Assembly: GCA_033065855.1 (NCBI GenBank)
Contig: JAVXUO010002359.1
Location: 1-64,000 of the forward strand
Reading direction: 5' to 3'
Length of the DNA: 64,000 nucleotides
From: Escallonia rubra
Taxonomy: Eukaryota; Streptophyta; Magnoliopsida; Escalloniales; Escalloniaceae
Part shown: positions 55,282-64,000 of the stretch, piece after piece
Position numbering within the stretch: position 1 is the stretch's first letter
Layout of the letters: every line of letters begins with the position of its first letter
Notes under the pieces: model-generated
Database searches by the model: none
Told to the model about the DNA's origin: nothing
The model's input: only the letters and a program-made list of their open reading frames with translations
Program-made: the position numbers and the translations under genes

Positions 55282-57075
55282 CTCCCCTTCAAACTGGACT
55301 GAGGCGAAAGCAAAAGGCCAAGTTTGGTGCGCAATTCACAGAAATGATCGCAAGGTAACGATTTAGTAAAGTTGTCAGTAACTTGTTGCTTTGAAGTCAC
55401 AAAGCGAGTGATGATGGAACCTAGGGCGACCTTCTCCCGAATGTAATGATAATCAATTTCGACATGCTTAGTGCGAGCATGAAACACCGGATTGACAGTC
55501 ATGTACAGTGCAGCAAGATTATCACAGAAAAGCAAAGATGGACGAGGTTGTGGAACGCCAATATCGCGAAGAAAAAAGGACAGCCATGTTAACTCAGCTG
55601 TAGTGGAGGCAAGAGCACGGTATTCAGCTTCAGCATTAGAGCGAGCAACTGTTGATTGCTTCTTAGCACTCCAAGTGATACAATTCGAACCTAAAAAGGT
55701 ACAAAATCATGTTGTCGAACAACGAGTATCTCTGCAGCCAGCCCAATCAGAGTCGCTAAAAACATAGAGATCTTGACTGCTATGAGCAAGAATTCGCATG
55801 CCAACAGTTAAGGTGCCACGAACATATTGCAAAATCCTCTTAACCATATGAAAATTAGGGATGGCAATGGGGCGGGTCGGATGCGGATTTTATGAAACCC
55901 GTGCCCGCCCCGGTAATCCTAACACACTGCCCCGCCCCGCCCCGCCCCGGTACCGGGTCAAGGGATGGGAATACCATCCCCGATCCGATAGAGTATTAGA
56001 AAATCCATTCCCGCCCCGATCCGCCCCGACCTCTATAATTTTGAATTTTATCTCCAAAGTTCGTATAGAATTCTTCTCAATTGCATTATTGCAGTATTAT
56101 CTTCCCAAATGAGAACTATATGCAGCTGGAACCTAAGAGAAATGATAACTACAATAACTTGGGTTTTCACTTTTTCTCATTTCAGCAAGGCCTTGAAGCA
56201 ATTCCACCCGTAAATCTTCTAACTAGTGCTGTAAACATAAAATCCAAGAAATAATAAAACTAAAATTTCAAAACTGCAAATCTTCACACTAAGAACACAA
56301 CCCATTGCTTTGACTCTCTTGTATGGGATCGTAACATCAACATTTGGGGCTTTCGATTCGGCGCATCACAGTCGCAACACTTGGCGAGCAGATCCCTCCA
56401 CGAGCAGAGCCGCAACTGAAGGTATAACGGTGGACGGTTGAGAGGTGGTCCGCGGAGGAGAAGACAGGCGGTGGGAGAATTGGCCAAGGCTGACGGCACC
56501 GCGGAAGTGGCTGTCCGGTGGAGACGGAGAGTACTGGCCGTGCGCCGACCACCGTGCTGTACTGCGGTGGTCCGTGGGCGTGGAGACTGGAGAGGTAGAG
56601 AGCCAGCCGAGAGTGGAGAGCCGTGAGAGTGAGAAGGCAGTACAGCCGCACATATTAGGGATTTTAGGGTTTGCAAGAAAAAAACAAGGAACATGTATAT
56701 ATATGGTATTCTATTGACGGCTAAGATCAACTAAAGAATTAGGGTACGGCTAAGATTAACTAAAGAACTAGGGTACACCGGGGCGGGGCGGGTCGGATCA
56801 CGGGGCGGATTTAAGGGTATACCATACCCGAACCTAACCCGCTGCGGGTTTTTAAAAAAAATAGCATACCCGCCCCACGCCCCGGTCAAAGTCAAAATAA
56901 CCCGCCCCTATCGGGGCGGGGCGGGGCGGATATCCGCGGGTACGGATTTTTTTGCCATCCCTAATGAAGATGATAGATAGTTGAGGATTGTAGATGTTGA
57001 GAGACTGTATTAACGACAAATGATAAATCTGGTCTTGTCAATGTGAGATATTGGAGGTCCCCAACAAGACTCCGA
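55110..57075 (-). pseudogene. Copia RNase H domain, split by an insertion
   Basis: From 57075 the frame reads [20 protein letters not shown] and VNTVSQHLQ, is interrupted by the insertion 55856-56963, and resumes HMVKRILQYVRGTL, SDSDWAGC, NAEAEYRALASTTAELTWL and LFCDNLAALYM, KHVEIDYHYIREKV, the standard copia RNase H motifs. Stops occur before YRSL and after CSTT. The C-terminal frame ends at 55110 inside the 3' LTR. Confidence 0.85.
55856..56963. mobile_element. hAT-like element inserted in copia RNase H
   Basis: Inverted ends TAGGGATGGCAA are flanked by ATGAAAAT (55848-55855) and ATGAAGAT (56964-56971), an 8-bp duplication with one change. Subterminal CCCCGCCCCG / GGGGCGGGGC blocks sit at both ends. 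Interior 56280-56740 is GC-richer with short open frames on both strands but no transposase domain. Being inside the copia element, it is younger than it. Confidence 0.85.
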
Positions 57076-57077
57076 TA

Positions 57078-58014
57078 TTAAGCTGGATTAGAATAAAATT
57101 GGGCACCATTTTTAGGAATGCTTGCAACACTAGTCTTGGCAGCCATTGGAGTTGCAATCGGTTTGCAATTTCCCATTAAAGCACGATCCAAAATATCCTT
57201 AGCATATTTACTCTGAGTAAGATGAAGGCCAACATAACTACGAGTAACTTCAATCCCTAAAAAATAATGGAGAAGACCGAGATCTTTCATGGAAAATTCT
57301 CGACCAAGATCATGAATGAGAGTTGTGATAAGAGAATTTGAATTGCTTGTGAGAATAATATCATCAACATAGAGCAATAAGATAAGAACATGGTCATCAT
57401 GACGGTATACAAACATGGACGGATCAGCAACACTGCAGTAAAAGCCATATTGCAGTAAAAAAAAACTACTAAATCGATCAAACCAGGCGCGATGAGCCTG
57501 TTTTAATCCATATAGTGCTCTTCGAAGGCAACAAACATGATTAGGAAACGAGGGATCGATAAAGCCAGGTGGTTGCTCCATGAAAACGGGGATGTCAAGT
57601 TTACCATGTAAGAATGCATTTTTGACATCTAATTGTTGAATAGGCCAGTCACGAACAATAGCAACAGTGAGAATAGTACGAATACTTCCTGGGCGAATCA
57701 CTGGACTGAATGTCTCAGTAAAATCCACCCCTTCTTCTTGAGTGTACCCTTTAGTGACAAGTCTCGCTTTAAGACGATCAAGACGACCATCAGAGTGAAT
57801 TTTGGTCTTAAAAATCCAACGACACCTAATGACGTTCATAGTTGACAAGCGAGGAAGTAAATCCCAAGTATGATTTAAAGCACTTCATTTCTTCTTCCAT
57901 GGCAGCTTTCCATCCTGGATGCTTTAAAGCAAAGACAACGGTCTTGGGTTCAGGTGGAATAGATAAAGTAGTAAGGTGAAGATACTTAATTAGGATTAGG
58001 CTTAGAAATTCCAT
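57078..58014 (-). pseudogene. Copia reverse transcriptase
   Basis: The main frame 57848-57078 reads CRWIFKTKIHSDGRLDRLKA, GYTQEEGVDFTETFSPV, QLDVKNAFLHGKL, LRRALYGLKQAHRAWFDRFS and the catalytic LLYVDDIILTS, then YFLGIEV and LTQSKYAKDIL. The YVDD box is intact. A frameshift near 57848-57890 separates the upstream segment (HPGWKAAMEEEMK), and a stop follows NPA at the 3' end. Confidence 0.92.
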
Positions 58015-58218
58015 GATGCAAACGAGTGGTCATGCCATGTGTAGCAGCCGTAGAAGTAGTCACAGATGGAAGAGAGGGTACCCTTAAAGAGGAATTTGTT
58101 GATGTTGATAAACGGGAAGCAGAAATAGCTGTGGCATTGGAGGAAAGTACCTCTCGTGTGCAAGCAGGAGGAGAAGGAGGGGACCGGTAGACGAATCTAA
58201 AAATAAACGAGCTCGATC

Positions 58219-59300
58219 TCATAGAACATCAGAAGTAATATTTTCGGATGTAGAATTTTCGAGCCAACTAGAAGGAAAATAAGACTCCCCATGAACCTGC
58301 ACATGAGATGATGATGTTGAATGGGATGCAAAAGGAAATGACTCCTCATAAAAAATCACATGTCGCGAAATGTATACACGACTAGTGGATTTATGCAAAC
58401 AACGATAGTACCCTTTGTGTTTCTCACTGTATCCCAAAAATGTGCAAGGAAGAGACCGCTGGTCAAACTTGTTGGAAGCACAATTACGAAGATATGGATA
58501 ACAACATGCTCCAAATATGCGTAGAAAGTTATACACTGGGTCCTTTTTGTAAAGAATTCTGTATGGGCATTGCATGCCAAGAGCTGCTGAAGGTAACCTG
58601 TTGATTAAGAAATTTACAGTGATGAAAGCTTCAACCCAATAACGCAATGGTATAGATGCTTGATAAAGCATGGCTAAACCAAGCTCAACAACGTGTCTGT
58701 GCTTTCGTTCCGCAACACTATTCAGTTCAGGAGTTCCTGGACAAGATGATTGATGCCGAATCCCACAGTTTGTTAGATGATATAGGAACTCAGTTTTATT
58801 GAACTCACCACCACCATCAGACTGAAATATCTTTATCTTTCTGTCAAATTCATTTTCAACCAGCTTTTGAAAGGCAATGAAGGTACAATAAAAATCTGAT
58901 TTCCTTTTTAAAGGATACAACCAACATTATCGAGAAAAATCATCGATAAAAACGACATAATATTGAAACTTTTGAACTAATAAGACAGGAGCAGATCCCC
59001 ATAAGTCACAATGGATCTTATTCGAAGGAAAAACAGAACTAGAGCTAGAGGAATAAAATGAAAGTTTAGCACTCTTGCTAAGTTGGCAACTCTCACACAT
59101 ACCGTGAGAGTTTTTTTATTAACCTTAATATGATTATTTTTACATAGAAACTGCACAATTTGAGAGTTCGGATGACCAAGTCGCCTGTGCCATATGTCTT
59201 CGCTGGCTGTTTCAAATCTTTTGGAGAAGAATACTTCAAGATTTGGCTTCCCCAGGCCAAAGAGACCCCCTTGTCTAGTTTCCGATGCTAGAACTTGGTT
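58219..59300 (-). pseudogene. Copia integrase (with GAG-pre-integrase zinc region)
   Basis: Upstream frame: DIWHRRLGHPNSQIVQFLC and CESCQLSKSAKLSF, the HHCC zinc-binding region. Then FIDDFSR, a stop, WLYPLKRKSDF, the second catalytic block FQSDGGGEFN, and PELNSVAERKHRHVVEL, where the usual Q-N-G-x-A-E-R-KHRHI has changed around the catalytic Glu. It continues CYPYLRNCASNKFDQRS and FLGYSEKHKGYYRCL. At least one stop (near 58921) and frameshifts break it. Confidence 0.88.
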
Positions 59301-59306
59301 TGTCTT

Positions 59307-59759
59307 CTAGTCCTTAATACAAAAACCATATTTGTCAAATTCAAAATAACATGGATAATCTTGAGTGAGCTGAGATACAGAAAGAAAATTCTTTTTGATA
59401 TCAGGAACCACTAGAACATCTTTCAAGGGAATATTGCATGACTTAGTCGACATAACACCATTTCCAATATGAGATATAGCAAGATTATCACCGTTTCCTA
59501 CCATAACAGTTTCAGAACCATGATAAGGAATAAGATTGGTAAGTTTACCAGAGTCATCAGTGACATGAGATGTAGCTCCAATATCTAGGAACCATTCGGC
59601 ATCATGTGATTCTGAAAGCTGAATAGCTGCTAGTGCCTGAGGGATGTCATTGGCTTGAAAGCTGTTATCAAACCTGTGCCAACATTCGAGGGCTTCATGA
59701 CCATGCTTCTTGCAAATTTGACAGAAGAGGTGCCTTAGCATTTTGGCCTTGAAAAACAT
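59307..59759 (-). pseudogene. Copia nucleocapsid zinc knuckle and protease
   Basis: CQICKKHGHEALECWHRF is the CCHC knuckle. It is followed by EWFLDIGATSHVT, the aspartic protease site (usually DSGAT or DTGAT; here Ser/Thr is Ile, so probably inactive), and DVLVVPDIKKNFLSVSQL. Confidence 0.88.
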
Positions 59760-59832
59760 TTGAGTTTTGCGGCATCATGCTTCAATTACTATGATTTTCC
59801 TGCACAAAACCACGTCCTTGAGAAGTGAAGGG

Positions 59833-60606
59833 CTAATGTCCTCCCCTATTTCGGTTGTTAAAACTGTTCTTGTTGTTGTAGTGCGATCCTCCATAATAAT
59901 GTCCATTGTTGTTTCTTTGAGCTGCAAATGCAAGAGCTGAGTTGACAGTAGTTTTAAGACTACTTTTGCTCCTAAATTCATAACTTTGGAGTTGCGGAAC
60001 AACCTCAGAATAGGTTGGGAGAGGAGGACGTAGCATAGTAGTAGTGAAAGACTCATATTTTTCACCAAGTCCTTCAAGCAAGAGAAAAACTTTTGTTCCA
60101 TCTGGAACGGGTTTCCCAATCGCATTCAACTGATCACATATTAACTTATTAAATTCTCGAAGATATGTAGCCAAATATTTTGTGCCTTTTTCGACACGTT
60201 GAAGTTGTGATAAAAGATTAAATTCTCGAGCAACTGAGCTCTGAGTAAGATGTTCAATTAGAGGACTCCATACCTGAGCGGCAGTTTGTAGACCTACTGC
60301 AAGTCCAAGAGCATCTTCAGAGATTCCAATGACCCATGATTTCACCAATCGGTCTGTGCGAACCAATAAAGCATAATCTGGGTTTGGTGCTTGCACTCCA
60401 TCATTTTCTTCAATAAACTTTGGAGGAGCTGGTACATCACCAGTGAGAAAACTAAGTAGATCCTGACTCTTAATCAGAGATGAAACTTGTGTTTCCCATA
60501 GTAGATAGTTGTTGTCATTAAGCTTGAGCGTAAAAAAATTTGCAACATTGATGTTTGAAGGAAATGGATATTTTGGGGCTTGTGAGGCTTGAGAAGAAGA
60601 TGCCAT
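59833..60606 (-). pseudogene. Copia gag
   Basis: The ATG at 60606 begins MASSSQASQAPKYPF. The open frame has the typical gag blocks LKLNDNNYLLWETQVSSLI, AAQVWSPLIEHLTQSS and YLREFNKLICDQLNAIGKPV, and ends in an Asn/Gly-rich stretch (NNNGHYYGGSHYNN). It is about 257 residues from that ATG and shows no internal stop; a frame change separates it from the zinc knuckle. Gag wording suggests an Ale/Retrofit-like lineage, which is not certain. Confidence 0.85.
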
Positions 60607-60645
60607 TGAGAATGAGAAATAATCAGGAAAAGGTCTGCGTGCCCT

Positions 60646-60856
60646 AGATAAGTACATCTATTCAAAAAACAAAACAACACTATCTCATTTTGAATTGGCT
60701 GCATGATGCGTGGAGTTGGATGAGGAGTCTGTTGGCTCCTTATCTGAACTTTGCTCCTTATCAAATTTGTCTATTTGAATTGCCTCCTTAATTGGTGGAG
60801 CTGGGTGAGGAGTTTGTTGGCTCCTTATCTGAGTTCCATGATCTGAACTTTCAATA
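60646..60856 (-). repeat. Copia 5' LTR (truncated)
   Basis: Matches 55071-55281. It starts TATTGAAAG at 60856; the outer flank on the minus strand is TGCAC. The copy stops matching at CTTATCT, only about 40 bp before the gag ATG. Confidence 0.8.
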
Positions 60857-62674
60857 GTGCATGCATATATATGGGTACAATTCAATGTTTTTTAAAAAGT
60901 TACTAGTTATAAGCTACTAGATTTATTGATTATATACTACATAGCAAAGTTGGTTCCATGAAAAATTATTAATTGCTATCAAATATCAATTTATTATACT
61001 ATGACTTACTAAAGGGCTCAACTTATATATTACAACATTATAAGTTTATAGAGATTTCAAAGTTTATAGAGATCTCATATTCTTGCTCAAGTCTTTACTC
61101 AAAGCTGCCCAAAGACAGAGACTATACCAAGATGAAAGGCATTACTTAGGTCTTGCAACCTATGCATGTTAGGAAAATCACTCACAGTTTTGTATGTTAT
61201 TTAGTTAGTCATATATCGTGCCAAAAGCAGAAGTTAGGAAAACTCAAATAAGATTTAGGGCAAAGCAAGCTCTCCACATGGACTGTAATCTCTCTCTTGA
61301 TTAATGCAGAGAGCCCTTCTTACCCAGAAAGAAAAAAATTAATGATGTACCCTAACTCCATTTCTAGTTTCTTCTTGTTTTTTATTTGCTTCCTTTTCTC
61401 TCTTTGAAGAACACTTTCTTTAACCGAACTAATTGCTGCCTTCCCTTCCAAATTATCTAAAAGAAGGAGCCAGTGTCTTTTATTTCCCTTTTAATTTGTC
61501 TACGCATTTCACATTCTTTAACACAAGCTCAACACGAAATTCTCCGAACTTGGTCTTCTTCCCCGAGTATGGATGAATTTTGGCATCTATCACCAGTTTT
61601 CTTGAAACGGAAAACGAAACAAGTCCAAAAATTTGTGAGGTCAGCATGCTCACAATGCGCAGTAGTGCGAGTCGGCGTTACGGTTTGGAGATTGAGGCAC
61701 GTAGCAGAGGCAGGACATGTATTGTGTTGGTGTGGGCTAACTTTGGTTGGTCTTAGTGCTTATCCCTAAAAGAAAAAGAAAAGAAAAGAAAAGAATAAGA
61801 GAAATAATTATATGTTTGTATGTCTTTTATTTTGTTGCAATTTCTATCGGTTTGGGATGTCATCCAAATGGTCGGTGTTATCTTCAATATCAATGGTGGG
61901 GTTCTTACCCCTTGAAAAAAAAAAAAAAAAAAAATATTTGTGATGGAATTGCTTATTTTACTCTAACATAAGAAAAACTTTCTCAGTAAGTACTGCTCAC
62001 TGTTATCAAGTTTCTGATTTCATCTGATTATGGTAATAAGTTGATTCCTCTTCCCAAATTAATTTGATTTACAAAGATAATGTGCTCCAAAGGTCCAACC
62101 CCCTTTGAACTTATGCAGCGTGGTGAGGCCAAGAAAGATGAATAAGAAAGATACATTCAGTTATATCTCGATAACTCTCCTCTTCAGCTTGCTGAAGCAA
62201 AAATTTCTAACTAAAGTCACCAAGAACTGCACAAAAACCAGCACTTCTTTTTGTTTCTTCGGAATCGAATAACCAACAAGCAATAGACTTGATGAAAAGA
62301 ATCATAACAAGATAATCCGTAGATTAAGAGAATTTTCCCGGTATCCTCACAATTACAAAGGCTATACCCCCATCTCTTCTCCCAGAGAACAGAGACCATT
62401 TCACCTTATATACATTACCATATCCAGCATCAAACATGCTAACCCTAACTCCCACTCTGTCCTTTCTCACCATTTTTCCTTTAAGCTCACCCCAATTTTT
62501 ATTCCTGTACATTGAACGAAAAGAAATATACCCGCCAATATAAAGGGAAAAACACCAAAACCGTCTACCTGTCTTAATTGTTTCCCTCCCCCACCTTCCC
62601 AAATCAATAAAAGAAAACAAAAGATTTAGAGACAAAATGAGGCACTGATATAGAATGGCAAGCAATCCAGCGAG
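60857..62674. other. Spacer and probable 3' region of the WAV3-like gene
   Basis: AT-rich at 60860-61070; no recognised gene. The part from about 62100 to 62674 adjoins the stop of the minus-strand WAV3-like gene and may be its 3' UTR. An A run lies at 61915-61934. Confidence 0.4.
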
Positions 62675-64000
62675 TTACCTCGGCTTTGGTCGTGCAGGAA
62701 ACGACCGCGCTTGCCTTGCTGATGGTTGAGGTGATGGACTACCAAGCACCATTGTCTGAGAAAGATTAACCATGTCCACCATGGATGGCGTCTGGTAAGC
62801 CTGCACAAGGCTAGTACTATCTGTGGAATCACCTCTTGCAGTTGCCCTTTGCCACGAGTGTGAGCTCAATCCCGACAAGACATAGGCCCTTCCAGATGCC
62901 TCGTAAACACGGCGGTTGGCCATCCTCTCCTGCATTTCCTTCAACTCAGCACCCAATGAAACACATAGCCGATCTCCAGCTTGGGCCGACGCGGTTTCTG
63001 ACAGTTGCTTACGACAGTGCTCAAGGATAGAGACTGCTGCAGCTAGATCGGCACGCTCGGCAGCAGATCTTGCTTCCCCCATTGCCTCTGCTGCTCGGAG
63101 CCTGTTCCGCTGCCTGTCGACTTCCATCGATACAGTAAGTTGGCCGGTTGTTTCAGGCCTTTGAATTTCCACGTTATTGGCTTCTTCCAAAGTCGCCATC
63201 TCTTTCGTGATGGGGTCCTTGTGAACACATTTAACCTTAACCAATGACATGACATTAATGGATTGATCAACAGGAATATTCATCATTACCAGAAAATCTC
63301 TTTCTTCTTCAGCATACAAATCCCCAACTTCAACAAAGCCTGTTCTTGCATCAGATGATATGCCAGTTTTGTAACTGCCTGCTTTTACAGAGCCGAGTCG
63401 TAATGTTGGATGAATGCACTCAACTGTTAATTGTAGTTCTTGCACCACAACACTCAAAAGCCCTCCAATGCACTGAGCAAAAGCATCCTGAATCACACAC
63501 TCTGCTTCTATGAAAGAAAATGTCCCTCCCGACATTTCAGAGATTGAATGCATTAAAACAGCATCATGATCTGCACCAAATCCAAACGCATGGACTGGGA
63601 CATGGAGGCCTGCACCACTATTGCGGTGCATGGAGATTGGAAGGAGTGACTGGTATTCATTTCGGATGTTAGTTGCACGAGGACTAGTTACAGTGTATGT
63701 GTCCTGGCCATCAGATAAAAGTATGATACTGCTCACAGGGTTCTTCCACTTTCGCTCTGTCATCACCTTGGCACACTTTCTTAGGCCCTCTGCAATGTTT
63801 GTCCCACCATTTGAAATAAGTGAATTAACAGCCTGTAGTGCCTCCTGCCTTCCATTGTCAGTCATCCGACGAAGGGGAAAGAGGCGGCGAGCTGTCGAGG
63901 AGAAAGAAATGACAGAAAGCCTGTCTGAAGGTCCTAGGTTTTGAATCACAAAACCCATCGCTCGTTTTAGCAGGGCAAGCTTAGTACCAGCCATACTACC
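62675..64000 (-). CDS. WAV3-family VWA-domain protein (RING E3 ligase family), C-terminal part
   Basis: The WAV3/WAVH/EDA40 family are RING-type ubiquitin ligases with a von Willebrand A domain, studied in root gravitropism and auxin-dependent growth. The frame is open from the right edge (GS then MAGTKLALLKRAMGFVI) to TAA at 62675-62677, about 441 residues. The first residues complete the MIDAS motif (DxSGS, upstream part outside). The other metal-site elements are visible: GGTNIAEGL near residue 65 and ILLSDGQDTYT near 93. A conserved beta-rich region follows (FVEVGDLYAEEERDFLVMM), then an Ala/Glu-rich helix (AEAMGEARSAAERADLAAA) and a C-terminus with YQTPSMVDMVNLSQTM and PARPKPR. The RING domain lies beyond the edge. 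The final AGG-TAA overlaps a good splice donor (AG|GTAACT), so a small terminal exon is possible. ATG 63994 is internal. A broken copy is at 49940-50275. Confidence 0.92.
   Translation of the reverse strand, partial: GSMAGTKLALLKRAMGFVIQNLGPSDRLSVISFSSTARRLFPLRRMTDNGRQEALQAVNSLISNGGTNIAEGLRKCAKVMTERKWKNPVSSIILLSDGQDTYTVTSPRATNIRNEYQSLLPISMHRNSGAGLHVPVHAFGFGADHDAVLMHSISEMSGGTFSFIEAECVIQDAFAQCIGGLLSVVVQELQLTVECIHPTLRLGSVKAGSYKTGISSDARTGFVEVGDLYAEEERDFLVMMNIPVDQSINVMSLVKVKCVHKDPITKEMATLEEANNVEIQRPETTGQLTVSMEVDRQRNRLRAAEAMGEARSAAERADLAAAVSILEHCRKQLSETASAQAGDRLCVSLGAELKEMQERMANRRVYEASGRAYVLSGLSSHSWQRATARGDSTDSTSLVQAYQTPSMVDMVNLSQTMVLGSPSPQPSARQARSFPARPKPR

Larger units (their letters stand above)
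55043..60856 (-). mobile_element. Degenerate Ty1/copia retrotransposon
   Basis: Reading right to left: LTR copy (60856-60646), gag, zinc knuckle/protease, integrase, reverse transcriptase, RNase H, polypurine tract (AAGGGGAG, 55282-55289) and LTR copy (55281-55071). The order protease-integrase-RT is the copia order. The LTRs share 211 bp and start TATTGAAAG, a probable decay of TGTTGAAAG. The 5' copy runs almost directly into gag without a recognisable TGGTATCAGAGCC primer site, so the inner LTR/leader is deleted. Stops and frameshifts interrupt several domains, and a hAT-like element splits RNase H. Confidence 0.9.

Noticed and set aside
56284-56730. 148-residue ORF inside the hAT-like insertion
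   Set aside because: Overlapping frames on both strands are similarly open; no transposase (hAT dimerisation) or other domain is visible.
61473-61769. 98-residue plus-strand ORF upstream of WAV3-like 3' end
   Set aside because: No signal, domain or coding pattern; flanks are AT-rich spacer.

Overview
The window looks like nuclear DNA from a flowering plant, most probably a woody eudicot. It has intron-bearing, plant-specific genes (an NCRK-type receptor kinase, a WAV3-type VWA protein, a CYSTM peptide), plant transposon families (Stowaway, PIF/Harbinger-like, Mutator-like, hAT-like, Ty1/copia) and moderately AT-rich spacers. There are no bacterial operons, Shine-Dalgarno sites or CRISPR arrays. 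The species cannot be named from this sequence alone.

Layout. 1-2600 (+): the last exon of coatomer subunit alpha (COPI), cut by the left edge. 4412-4648 (-): a two-exon gene for a 49-residue cysteine-rich membrane peptide that no single reading frame reveals. 5.3-17.3 kb: a transposon graveyard. It holds a copia LTR remnant, a 2.0-kb hAT-like element with a 559-bp internal duplication, a carboxylesterase pseudogene beside a Mutator-like element with a perfect 9-bp target duplication, a decayed gypsy-type protein, a PIF-like element and a 2.5-kb solo LTR full of tandem repeats. 18.9-32.5 kb (-): an NCRK-like receptor kinase, reconstructed here exon by exon. One 6.9-kb intron contains a tandem array of palindromic ~1.55-kb units, a hairpin MITE and a LINE remnant. 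32.8-35.9 kb: a four-level nest (hAT-like, then TSD-GTA element, then AT microsatellite, then a 135-bp element). 35.9-42 kb: mostly unannotated repeats. 42582-42860 (+): a small secreted peptide gene with ten cysteines. 43-49 kb: diverged tandem blocks interrupted by Stowaway, PIF-like and Mutator-like elements. 49.9-50.3 kb: a broken copy of the neighbouring WAV3-like gene. 50347-52962: a second solo LTR with a perfect TSD. 53153-55024: a 1.87-kb element with nearly identical ~189-bp inverted termini, inserted in a TA microsatellite and packed with 23-bp palindromes. 55.0-60.9 kb (-): a degenerate Ty1/copia element carrying a hAT-like insertion. 62675-64000 (-): the C-terminal part of a WAV3-like VWA protein, cut by the right edge.

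The host genes do not form a pathway. COPA acts in Golgi vesicle traffic, NCRK-like proteins are plasma-membrane/endosomal receptor kinases, and WAV3-family proteins are RING-VWA ubiquitin ligases in root growth. The most distinctive signal is the pair of elements at 33778-33912 and 53153-55024. They share a GGGAGCTGATCC-type terminus, GTCCGC-N11-GCGGAC palindromes and insertion into TA repeats, and they look like one microsatellite-targeting transposon family.
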